Positions 49,123-56,600 of a stretch of DNA of 64,000 nt are shown piece after piece. Source of the stretch: Roseateles violae (GTDB taxonomy: Bacteria > Pseudomonadota > Gammaproteobacteria > Burkholderiales > Burkholderiaceae_C); assembly GCF_030410485.1 (NCBI RefSeq), contig NZ_JAUHHC010000001.1, positions 744,001 through 808,000 on the forward strand, written 5' to 3'. The translations under genes were made by a program, and so were the position numbers. Below the pieces are notes generated by a model that worked only from the letters and a program-made list of their open reading frames with translations, was not told the DNA's origin and ran no database searches. Numbering within the stretch: the stretch's first letter is position 1; each line of letters opens with the position of its first letter.

Positions 49123-50673
49123 ATGCGGCGCCGCATCCGTATCGTTGCCCTGGGCATCATGCTGGCGATCGGCAGTACGCTGCTCGCCCGGCTGGTGCTG
49201 CTCTATGCCTCCTGGCAGATCGCCCTGCAGGGCGAGATGGAAGTGCTGACGCAGACGGCCGGCCATCTGCTGCGCCGCGCCAGCCGCTCGGTCGAGGCCT
49301 CCGAGGCGGCCTTGCGCGAGATCGACGTCGCGGGCTTCACCCCCTGCTCGAGCGAGCACATCGCGCGCATGCGGCTGCTGACGATGAACGTCCGTACGAT
49401 CGAAGAAATCGGTTACTTCGACGCACAGGGCCTGCTGCGCTGCACCTCCTGGTGGCCGACGGATCGGCGGATAGCGCGCACGCCGGTCGACTTCGAGCGC
49501 GCGGACGGCATCGGCGTCAAGGTGACGGCGCGGCCCAGGGTCTCGGGCGGCAATTCGATGATGGAGCTGCGCTGGGGCCATCACAACGCCCTGTTCGATC
49601 CGGAGCGCCTGGTCGACCTGATCGTCGGCCGCCGCGACCTGAGCCTGGTCGTCGCCAACGAGCAGGGGCGGGTGATCCAGGCCTCGAAGGAGGCGGCGCC
49701 GGCGCTGCTGAGCGGCATCCCGCAGCGCCCCGAGCGCGGCATCGACGGCGACCTGATGTATGCGGTGGCGCGCGGCGACGGCTGGATCGCGCTGGTCGGC
49801 GCCTCGCGCGCGGCGGCGGTCGAGCGGCTGCGGGCGCAGCAGGCGCTGCTGCTGCCGGTCGGGGCGGCGCTGGCGATAGGCATGAGCTGGCTGGCGGTCT
49901 GGCTGTCGCGTCGCCAGCTGTCGGAGCTGGCGCAGCTGCGCCGCGCGGTGCAGGCGCGGGCCTTCGTCGTCGAGTACCAGCCGCTGATCGATCTGGCCAG
50001 CCGGTGCTGCGTCGGCGCCGAGGCGCTGGTGCGCTGGCGGCGCTCCGACGGCAGCCTGACGCGGCCCGATCTCTTCATCCCGCTGGCCGAGGAGCATGGG
50101 CTGATCCAGGCCATCACCGACCAGGTGATGGCGGCCGTCGTCGCCGAGCTGGGCGAGCTGCTGCGCAGCGATCCGAACGTGCATATCGCGATCAATCTGG
50201 GGGCCGACGACATCCGCAGCGGCCGCTTCCTGCCGGTGCTGGACCGGCTGCTGCAAGACAGCGGCATCGCGCCGCAGCAGGTCTGGCTGGAGGCGACCGA
50301 GCGCGGCTTCGTCGACGTCAGCTCCGCCAGCAGCGTGATCGAGCAGGCCCGGCGACGCGGGCACAAGGTGGCGATCGACGATTTCGGCACCGGCTTCTCC
50401 AGCCTGCAATACCTGCAGGGCCTGCCGCTGGACGCGCTGAAGATCGACAAGTCCTTCGTCGACGTGCTGGGCCGCGAAACGGTGACCAGCTCGGTCGTCC
50501 CGCACATCATCAGCATGGCCAAGACCCTGGGCCTGGCCATCATTGCCGAGGGCGTGGAGACGCAGGCGCAGCTCGACTATCTGCGCGCGCAGGGCGTCGA
50601 CGGCGGCCAGGGCTGGCTGTTCGCCAAGGCGATGCCGGCGCCGCAGTTCATTGCCTATCTGCGCCGGGGCTAG
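49123..50673 (+). CDS. CSS-motif c-di-GMP phosphodiesterase (PdeC-like)
   Basis: 516 residues. TM1 (8-30) and TM2 (about 242-262) flank a periplasmic CSS domain with C75-SS and C107, a cysteine pair known in E. coli PdeC to control activity through disulfide state. The EAL domain has E300-A-L-VRW, NLGADDI, EATERG, IDDFGTGFSSL and EGVETQAQ, all catalytically complete. It hydrolyses c-di-GMP, opposing the three cyclases encoded 12-15 kb away. ATG 49123 is preferred because AAAGGGGG precedes it. Confidence 0.94.
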   Translation: MRRRIRIVALGIMLAIGSTLLARLVLLYASWQIALQGEMEVLTQTAGHLLRRASRSVEASEAALREIDVAGFTPCSSEHIARMRLLTMNVRTIEEIGYFDAQGLLRCTSWWPTDRRIARTPVDFERADGIGVKVTARPRVSGGNSMMELRWGHHNALFDPERLVDLIVGRRDLSLVVANEQGRVIQASKEAAPALLSGIPQRPERGIDGDLMYAVARGDGWIALVGASRAAAVERLRAQQALLLPVGAALAIGMSWLAVWLSRRQLSELAQLRRAVQARAFVVEYQPLIDLASRCCVGAEALVRWRRSDGSLTRPDLFIPLAEEHGLIQAITDQVMAAVVAELGELLRSDPNVHIAINLGADDIRSGRFLPVLDRLLQDSGIAPQQVWLEATERGFVDVSSASSVIEQARRRGHKVAIDDFGTGFSSLQYLQGLPLDALKIDKSFVDVLGRETVTSSVVPHIISMAKTLGLAIIAEGVETQAQLDYLRAQGVDGGQGWLFAKAMPAPQFIAYLRRG

Positions 50674-51122
50674 GCCGGCCCCGGGGCGGCGGCGAGGTGC
50701 AGGGGTAAAACAAAAAGCCACCGTGAAAGTTCCGGCATGTCCTGACCGGAAGTAAGGCAGTTGCTGGCGAAACTTGGCCGGATCCTTCACCCCTTCCGCG
50801 ACGATTTCACCCAATAAGTGGCACCGCTTGAAGCCTGTGCAGTAGTAAGTGGCGAATTTTGGAGCACCGAGCGTTTCTCCAATGAGGTCGGTGTCAAGTT
50901 CGCGGCAGCCATTTAATCGGTTCTCGACCCCAGCCTCTACGGGCTAGCAAGTCCCGCCAAGTATCCCTACCAGCGCGCGTTCGGGACTGACGGATCGAAC
51001 TTCTGAGCCGCTCCCAGCTGTCGAGAGATTGAATTCGCTCCAGGCCGCGGCTGATCGCGCTGGCTCACTTCGTGAGCGAGCGCGATGCGACCATCTTCTC
51101 GGTGGGCTGTGGCGGCATTGCT
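50674..51122. other. 449-bp non-coding junction at the left edge of the accessory island
   Basis: No gene with protein-like composition spans this stretch; stops break all frames. GC is visibly lower than in the flanking core genes. A GCTCAC-TTC-GTGAGC stem lies at 51063-51077, near the 3' end of the XRE gene. On the minus strand a few fragments look like decayed protein (around 50740-50920, near GETLGAPKFATYYC), but I cannot assign them. No tRNA or clear integrase site is seen. Confidence 0.5.
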
Positions 51123-51410
51123 TCAGCCGCTCCTCTTCGACTTGGCTAGTTCCAGCTGGCGCGTGGTGCTTCTGCTGAGATTCAAAGCCGTCTCTATCGG
51201 ATCGGCTGGATCAATGCCGGCCAACTGTGCAGCTATCGCACTTAGGCAGTGGTTGATCACCTTGGTAGGTGCGCCGAGCTTCTCGTTTTCGTAGCGCGAC
51301 AGGCATGAGCGGCTGATCTTCAAAGCCTCAGCGAAATCCGCCTGCGCCCTGGTGCCGCGGGCCCGCTTGATCAACTCACCTTGCCGGGTTGGAAAGGTCG
51401 AACTATTCAT
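51123..51410 (-). CDS. XRE-family (helix-turn-helix) repressor
   Basis: 95 residues from ATG 51410; longer starts to 51521 would run into the operator and the divergent gene. The HTH is residues about 8-45: QGELIKRARGTRAQADFAEA and then LKISRSCLSRYENEK. The rest is a short helical tail ending KSKRSG. Small solitary XRE proteins beside toxin-antitoxin or defence genes usually repress them. It is divergent from ietA over 88 bp with a repeat-rich control region. Confidence 0.88.
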   Translation of the reverse strand: MNSSTFPTRQGELIKRARGTRAQADFAEALKISRSCLSRYENEKLGAPTKVINHCLSAIAAQLAGIDPADPIETALNLSRSTTRQLELAKSKRSG

Positions 51411-51416
51411 CGAATC

Positions 51417-51451
51417 ATTGTTGCTACTATCGAACAATAGTGCAACAATAG
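51417..51451. promoter_or_regulatory. Operator-like repeats between the XRE gene and ietA
   Basis: An imperfect palindrome pairs ATTGTTGCTACTAT (51417) with ATAGTGCAACAAT (51437), one base missing in the right arm. In addition AACAATAG occurs at 51433 and 51444, spaced 11 bp, about one helical turn. This is a typical site for an XRE dimer. Confidence 0.65.
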
Positions 51452-51498
51452 CACATATGTCCCAGGGCTCGGCCCTAACATGCGCGACGGGAGAGAAC

Positions 51499-52482
51499 AT
51501 GGCACGAGCCGAACAGATCAAGGCGCTCTTTAGGGCCTACGCCGGCAATGAAGATGCGCAGTTCATCTCGGTCGCACTGCAGGTTGCCGCCGAGGAGGCG
51601 CGACGTGGACACTCAAAGCTTGCAGCCGAACTTCGCGAACTGATCGAAACAGCTCGCGCGCCTGCAGCACCCCGCGCCAGAGCCAGGACGTTGCCGCTTG
51701 TTCAGCCTCGGGGCGAACTTGCCGAGTTACTGACGGCGCATTACCCGCAGCAGCATCTGAAGCAAATGGTGCTGTCGGCTGAGGTCGAGCAAAAGCTCCA
51801 GCGCGTCCTGCGGGAGCAACGTCAGCACGAACGCCTCATTGGCCATGGACTGTCCGCGCGGCGGAAGTTGCTTCTGGTTGGGCCGCCAGGTACTGGCAAG
51901 ACGCTGACGGCCGCCGTTCTGGCGACCGAGCTGAAGCTTCCGCTCTTCACGGCGCGTTTTGACAGCCTCATCACAAAGTTCATGGGTGAGAGCGCTTCGA
52001 AGCTCCGCCTGGTGTTCGAGGCGCTGAAGTCCACCCGCGGCGTCTACCTCTTCGACGAGTTCGACTCGCTAGGCCTGCAGCGAGGCAGCCAGCATGACGT
52101 GGCCGAGATGCGGCGTACGCTGAACATGTTCCTCCAGCTCATTGAGCAGGACGCTTCCGACAGCGTGATCGTGGCGGCGACGAACCACGGCGCGTCGCTC
52201 GACTCGGCCCTGTTCCGCCGCTTCGACGACGTCATTCGATATACCGCCCCCGATGATCTGCAGATCGAGGAACTACTCCGCAATCGCCTGACGCTGATGG
52301 CGCCGCCGAACATGTCCTACGCTGGCTTGGTCGCGCATGCTCGTGGCCTGGCGCACTCCGACATCGTGCGCGCGTGCGAGGACGCCATCAAGGACTCCGT
52401 CCTTGAGGAGCAGGACCAGGTCAGCGAGCAAAGCGTCGTACTGCATCTGAAGGAACGGGCGGCGAGTCAGTTGCACCAATAA
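51499..52482 (+). CDS. ietA: AAA+ ATPase, IetA-like subunit of an IetAS (Gao_Iet) system
   Basis: 327 residues from ATG 51499, with GGGAG upstream. The first 100 residues are helical and may bind the partner. The AAA core has Walker A GPPGTGKT (128-135), Walker B VYLFDEFD (182-189), sensor-1 N229 in VAATNH and an arginine-finger-like RRF (about 241). It lies 51 bp ahead of a subtilisin-like protease gene. That pair matches IetA/IetS, first described on an Agrobacterium Ti plasmid as affecting stability and incompatibility, and later found in anti-phage screens. The assignment rests on domain pairing, not a search. Confidence 0.8.
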   Translation: MARAEQIKALFRAYAGNEDAQFISVALQVAAEEARRGHSKLAAELRELIETARAPAAPRARARTLPLVQPRGELAELLTAHYPQQHLKQMVLSAEVEQKLQRVLREQRQHERLIGHGLSARRKLLLVGPPGTGKTLTAAVLATELKLPLFTARFDSLITKFMGESASKLRLVFEALKSTRGVYLFDEFDSLGLQRGSQHDVAEMRRTLNMFLQLIEQDASDSVIVAATNHGASLDSALFRRFDDVIRYTAPDDLQIEELLRNRLTLMAPPNMSYAGLVAHARGLAHSDIVRACEDAIKDSVLEEQDQVSEQSVVLHLKERAASQLHQ

Positions 52483-52504
52483 GGGGCAGGTCTTGCGTTA
52501 CATT

Positions 52505-52530
52505 GGGTTAACGACATAACGCGTTAACCC
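52505..52530. promoter_or_regulatory. Perfect 9-bp inverted repeat directly before the ietS start
   Basis: GGGTTAACG, eight bases, CGTTAACCC, ending 3 bases before ATG 52534. A TAACGCGTTA palindrome (52518-52527) overlaps its right arm. No Shine-Dalgarno is seen between this repeat and the ATG. As RNA the stem would cover the start region; as DNA it could be an operator. Confidence 0.55.
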
Positions 52531-52533
52531 GAC

Positions 52534-55068
52534 ATGGCAGACCTCGACCATTTGCTCGTCTCTGGTTTCACCCAGGACCGACCGTTCAGGTCGAATCTGT
52601 CAGGGCGCAGCGGTGCATCGCCGCAGCGAAACCGTGGTCCGCATGGGAACGCACTGCTGCGCCAGCTCGAATTGATGCGCCTGAATTCCGAGCAACTGTC
52701 TCGAGAGCGCAGAGAGCGGGGCTTCGATGAAGCCGCAGGGATGACGATCGCGATCCAGTTCTCGCCAGCCGCCGACTACGACTACATGTTGTTGGAGTGG
52801 AAGCGTGATGGCGTGGAGGTGCTCAGCGTCGTCGACTCGGGGGCCGGCCCCGTTGTCGCCGTTTATGTGCCCGATGGCAAGCTGACCGCACTAGAGAAGC
52901 GTGTTCGGGAATACCTCAACGAGGACACCAAGACGGGCAAGCCGAAGAATGCCAAGTTGGTGAACTCGATCGATGGGATTCGCCGGGCCGCCTTCGAGCA
53001 GCTTTGGACTGAAGACGAGCCAGCACCGGTGCAGCTTGACGAGGTGCGCTGGTATCAGCTCTGGATCCGCCATGGAGGTCGGATCGCCCGCGACGTCGCC
53101 ATGGACTTTGCGGCCGCGGCCGAGCCGTTGCAGATCGAGGTCGAGCCTGGATACGTGAACTTCCCCGGCCGCGTTGTGCTGGCGGTTCGCAGCACGCGGC
53201 GTGCACTGGAGCAGGCGATGACGCTTCTCGACGTGATCGCGGAGATACGATCAGTTCAGCCCAGCGCCGAGTTCTTCCTCTCCAATCTGGCACCGCGTGA
53301 ACAGGCGAACTGGACGCAGGACTTGCACGGCCGCTGCACGTTCGAGGTGCCCGATGCAGGCCCCTATGTCACCTTGTTGGACACGGGCGTGAATCACGGC
53401 CACCTGCTGCTGCGCGATGCACTTTCCGCTGCGGATGTTCATGCCGTCATGCCTGCATGGGGCGGCGCCGATCACGACGGGCATGGGACCGAGATGGCCG
53501 GCCTTGTTTGCCACGGCAATTTGATGGACGCCTTGGCTGCCACCGGCGGAATCGCGATTCCCCACCGACTGGAGTCGGTCAACATCTTCCCGCCTCAAGG
53601 TGTGAACCCGCCGCACCTGTACGGCTGGGTCCTCGCGCAGGCGGTTGACATCGTAGAGACGCACCGCCCGCAGAGGCAGCGCGTATTCGCAACTATGACG
53701 ACCGCGATTGGTCCGGGAGCGGGCAAGCCCAGCGAATGGTCGGCCGCGATTGATCAGATGGCGTTCGGTCTCAACGGTCTGGTGCCGTATGCCAACGGCG
53801 TCGACTGGTCGCCTGGTGGCCTGCGTCCGCGGCTGTTCGTCCTGTCGACAGGCAACGTGCCGTGGGTGGGCTGGAACGCCTATCCGACCATTAACCAACG
53901 GACTTCGGTCGAAGATCCAGGGCAATCGTGGAATGCGCTGACCGTCGGCGCTTGCACCCACTTCACCGACGTGGATCGTGTCAAATGGCCGACTGCGGTG
54001 CCGATTGCCCAAGAAGGCGGACTAAGCCCCGCATCGACCACCTCACTGCTATGGGCGAACTCGTGGCCGATCAAGCCGGATGTGGTGGCCGAGGGCGGGA
54101 ACGGTTCACTCGATCCGCTGCCCCATGTCACCGTCGGGCCGGAGAGTCTGCGCGTGCTGACGACATCCCATCAGCAGCATGACTCACCGTTCGCTGAAAG
54201 CGGCGACACGAGCGCCGCAGCTGCCGAGGTCGGACGCATCTGCGGCCACCTGCGCGCCCAGTACCCGACGTATTCGGAGTCGACCATCAGGGCGCTGGTT
54301 GTCCACGGCGCCAGGCACACCCCTCTGATGCGGGCGCAGTTGCCGCTCAATCACGACAAGGCGGATATCAAGAATCTGCTGAGGACCTTCGGGTTCGGCA
54401 AGGTCTCGTTACCCAACTCTTTGTACTCCAGCGAGCACGCGCCTACGTTGGTGATTCAGGACACCATCGTCCCGTACAAGGCCGTGGGCAGCGCCATTCA
54501 GCTGAACGAACTCAAGCTGCATGAATTGCCCTGGCCGGCGGATGTGCTGCGGGCGCTGGGTGGTACGACCGTCGAGATGCGTATCACGCTCTCGTACTTC
54601 ATCGAGCCGAACCCGAGTCGGCGCGGTTGGCAGAGCAAATTCCGTTACCAGTCGCATGGGCTGCGATTTGCCGTTAAGGGCGCGACCGAGACTGAGGCTC
54701 GATTCAATCAGCGGATCAACAAGGTAGATCGCGAGGAGGCGGAACTCGACGGTGACGAATCAATGCCAGACCCGGATCGCACGGCCTGGGAGGTCGGAGC
54801 GCAGTTGCGGTCTCGCGGATCGCTGCATTCCGACGTCTGGACCGGCACAGCCGCGGCCCTGGCGGAGAAGTCCCACGTCGCGGTGTTCCCAGTCGGTGGG
54901 TGGTGGAAGGACTGGAGCGGAAGCAATCGCGCCGGCGTCCCCGTCGGGTACTCGCTGATCGTTTCGATACGCCCCGTGGATGCCATCGCGGCCGAGATCG
55001 ATCTGTACACCCCGATACGGACGGCGATCGCTGTAGCCAACGAAATCGAGATCGATACGCAGCCCTAA
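52534..55068 (+). CDS. ietS: Subtilisin-like (S8) serine protease, IetS-like subunit
   Basis: 844 residues. The catalytic triad is complete: D283 in TLLDTGVNHGH, H317 in HDGHGTEMAG and S560 in ESGDTSAAAAE; oxyanion N441 is in LSTGN. Residues 1-270 are an extra N-terminal region with no signal peptide, so it acts in the cytoplasm. Residues about 640-844 are a C-terminal extension of beta-rich type. In IetAS the ATPase is thought to partner the protease in defence. No clear ribosome site is present (see the inverted repeat upstream). Codon use is more mixed than in the core genes. Confidence 0.85.
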   Translation: MADLDHLLVSGFTQDRPFRSNLSGRSGASPQRNRGPHGNALLRQLELMRLNSEQLSRERRERGFDEAAGMTIAIQFSPAADYDYMLLEWKRDGVEVLSVVDSGAGPVVAVYVPDGKLTALEKRVREYLNEDTKTGKPKNAKLVNSIDGIRRAAFEQLWTEDEPAPVQLDEVRWYQLWIRHGGRIARDVAMDFAAAAEPLQIEVEPGYVNFPGRVVLAVRSTRRALEQAMTLLDVIAEIRSVQPSAEFFLSNLAPREQANWTQDLHGRCTFEVPDAGPYVTLLDTGVNHGHLLLRDALSAADVHAVMPAWGGADHDGHGTEMAGLVCHGNLMDALAATGGIAIPHRLESVNIFPPQGVNPPHLYGWVLAQAVDIVETHRPQRQRVFATMTTAIGPGAGKPSEWSAAIDQMAFGLNGLVPYANGVDWSPGGLRPRLFVLSTGNVPWVGWNAYPTINQRTSVEDPGQSWNALTVGACTHFTDVDRVKWPTAVPIAQEGGLSPASTTSLLWANSWPIKPDVVAEGGNGSLDPLPHVTVGPESLRVLTTSHQQHDSPFAESGDTSAAAAEVGRICGHLRAQYPTYSESTIRALVVHGARHTPLMRAQLPLNHDKADIKNLLRTFGFGKVSLPNSLYSSEHAPTLVIQDTIVPYKAVGSAIQLNELKLHELPWPADVLRALGGTTVEMRITLSYFIEPNPSRRGWQSKFRYQSHGLRFAVKGATETEARFNQRINKVDREEAELDGDESMPDPDRTAWEVGAQLRSRGSLHSDVWTGTAAALAEKSHVAVFPVGGWWKDWSGSNRAGVPVGYSLIVSIRPVDAIAAEIDLYTPIRTAIAVANEIEIDTQP

Positions 55069-55131
55069 GACAGTCGCTCATGGAGCATCGTCATCTGGTT
55101 CTCCCCAGTATGACTGGTCGAGCGGTACACA

Positions 55132-55365
55132 TCATCGCGACTCCGCCTCGATGCGTGCGCTGGTGGCGGCCACCTGCCGCCGCAGGATTTCGTCATATTC
55201 GCTGGCGATCTGCAGCAACTCTTCGATCCTGCGAATCGTCGTACCGAGCACCGAGTACTCCGCCTTGTCAGCGATGCTCGGGTTCGATGCGCGGAGTTCC
55301 AACGCGGCCCTCAACTCCGTGGCTCGGCGGATGGAATCGAGGATCTGGGCGGGCGATCGGCTCAT
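55132..55365 (-). CDS. Small helical protein of unknown function
   Basis: 77 residues, mostly charged and helical with coiled-coil-like spacing (DSIRRATELRAALELR; IRRIEELLQIASEYDEIL). No known domain. It is convergent with ietS and divergent from umuD across 78 bp, so its promoter lies close to the LexA box. It could be a further component of the island or an unrelated passenger gene. Confidence 0.6.
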   Translation of the reverse strand: MSRSPAQILDSIRRATELRAALELRASNPSIADKAEYSVLGTTIRRIEELLQIASEYDEILRRQVAATSARIEAESR

Positions 55366-55435
55366 AGGGCGTCTCCATCCGAAAGGCTCGGGGCACAGCC
55401 ATCTGATCCTAGAACCAATTCGTCAATGCACTAAA

Positions 55436-55451
55436 CTGTATATATGTACAG
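55436..55451. promoter_or_regulatory. LexA (SOS) box upstream of umuD
   Basis: CTGTATATATGTACAG matches the CTGT-N8-ACAG consensus exactly, with the TA-rich core. It overlaps the first ATG of umuD, so the annotated start may be downstream (TTG 55456). SOS induction of umuD is therefore very likely. Confidence 0.92.
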
Positions 55452-55887
55452 TGTATTGCCGTCGAGCGCACCGACGCCGATCTTGAATCTGGCACCGGCG
55501 CTGGTGTTCGCGCTGCCCAACGGAGTGTCGGCCGGCTTCCCCTCGCCGGCGGAGGACCTGGGGGCGAAGCGCATCGACCTGAACGAGATCCTGATCAAGC
55601 ACCCGCTGGCCACCTACACCCTGCGCGTCAGCGGCCAGTCGATGCGAGACGCTGGCATCGATGACGGCGACGTCGTGCTCGTCGACCGCGCCGTGAAGGC
55701 TGCCCACGGGCACATCGTGGTGGCCGTCGTCGACGGCGAGTTCACCATCAAGCGCCTGTTCCAGCGGCATGGCCGGATCAAGCTGCAGGCCGCCAACCCG
55801 ACCTACCCGGACATCGTGCCCGGCGACGGCCAGACGATCGAGATCTGGGGTGTCGTGCGCCACTGCATCAAGCCCATGCCGGTCTGA
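55444..55887 (+). CDS. umuD: DNA polymerase V subunit UmuD
   Basis: 147 residues if ATG 55444 is used; TTG 55456 is more plausible because the ATG is inside the LexA box. The S24 core is intact: the cleavage site is A30-G31 in VSAGFPSPA, the nucleophile is S66 in SGQSM and the general base is K103 in FTIKRLF. RecA-filament-stimulated self-cleavage would give UmuD'. It is followed 9 bp later by umuC, which is truncated, so the protein may lack its polymerase partner. Confidence 0.93.
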   Translation: MYSVLPSSAPTPILNLAPALVFALPNGVSAGFPSPAEDLGAKRIDLNEILIKHPLATYTLRVSGQSMRDAGIDDGDVVLVDRAVKAAHGHIVVAVVDGEFTIKRLFQRHGRIKLQAANPTYPDIVPGDGQTIEIWGVVRHCIKPMPV

Positions 55888-55896
55888 GGCGATGCC

Positions 55897-56214
55897 GTGT
55901 ACGCGCTGGTCGATGGGAACAATTTCTATGTGAGCTGCGAGCGGGTGTTCCGCCCGTCCTTGAACGGCCGGCCGGTGATCGTGCTGAGCAACAACGACGG
56001 CTGCGCCATCGCGCGCAGCAACGAGGCCAAGGCCATGGGCGTCAAGATGGGCGAGCCCTGGTTCCAATGCAAGGGGCTGGAGGCCAAGGGCCTGGTGGCT
56101 CTGTCGGCGAACTTCGAGCTGTACGGCGACCTCAGCGACCGCATGATGAGTGCGGATTCAATCGGTCGACGCAACAGAGAGGCTGAACATTTCAGCCGGT
56201 GTTCGGTAGCCTAG
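55897..56214 (+). pseudogene. umuC: umuC, truncated after about 85 codons
   Basis: The first 85 or so codons are a good UmuC N-terminus: MYALVDGNNFYVSCERVFRP with catalytic D6, then GCAIARSNEAKAMGVKMGEP and a segment ending NFELYGDLSDRMMS. From about codon 86 the frame enters an IS30-type fragment, reads 20 unrelated residues and stops at 56214. A whole UmuC has about 420 residues with the palm, thumb and little-finger parts, all missing here. I find no downstream remainder. The product should be inactive as a polymerase. Confidence 0.9.
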
Positions 56215-56222
56215 CGTCTTCC
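56150..56222 (-). mobile_element. IS30-type transposase C-terminal remnant
   Basis: On the minus strand the frame reads RKTLGYRTPAEMFSLSVAS, then TD and a stop at 56158. This is the characteristic end of IS30-family transposases (pattern RPRKTLG-TPAE-F-VA-TG). The short stretch beyond, towards 56150, GGATTCAATCGGTCGACGC, is probably the element's terminal repeat at the point where it entered umuC. The rest of the element is missing. Exact edges are uncertain. Confidence 0.7.
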
Positions 56223-56600
56223 TCGAGCTCCGCGCGCGTCCAGTGGCCGCCACCGGCCCCACCCATGCGGGCCCGGGCTTCATCCCGTAGCTTTCGGCGG
56301 CACTCTTCCAATTTCGCGTTCGGCACGCGTGTCCGCTGCTTACAAGGCCACCCATTCAAGGTTGGCGCAGCGCCTGATACAGCCGGATGTATGCCGCGAC
56401 TTCGCGCGCCGGGAGGCAAGGTGGTGCGGAGGCCGTGAGTGACGCCACTGGCTCAACGGCGTCCCCGCGCATTGATGACCGCTTCCTGCCGACAGGAACT
56501 CACGCAGCCGACCCACTGCTGACCTTCAGTTCGCGGGACTCGCGTCCGGAAAGCAGTCGTTCAACTTCCAAGTTCAGCGGGCCCCTCGACGGGGCCGCGA
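56223..56600. other. 378-bp non-coding or decayed region after the IS remnant
   Basis: No intact gene is seen. Short frames occur on both strands but none matches a family I know. The right end carries the hairpin noted at 56580-56596. It may be leftover island DNA joined by deletion. Confidence 0.45.
56580..56596. terminator. GC hairpin at the MFS gene 3' end
   Basis: GGCCCC, TCGAC, GGGGCC. A second stem, GGCGGGC-TATAG-GCCCGCC at 56605-56623, lies inside the last codons of the MFS gene. Neither has a long T-run, so termination strength is uncertain. Confidence 0.45.

Noticed and set aside
48313..50814. Minus-strand frame running from the SDR through the EAL gene
   Set aside because: It crosses two real genes in opposite orientation and has no motif; only its first part near 50740 looked faintly protein-like.
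51411..51521. Longer start for the XRE protein (132 residues)
   Set aside because: The extra residues would be encoded by the AT-rich operator region and overlap the ietA start; they show no conserved character.
55897..56214. Treating the 105-codon umuC frame as a complete small protein
   Set aside because: The last 20 residues come from IS-derived sequence and all catalytic parts beyond the first segment are missing.
56223..56438. Short frames on both strands next to the IS remnant as genes
   Set aside because: No ribosome site or known motif, and they cross a probable recombination junction.
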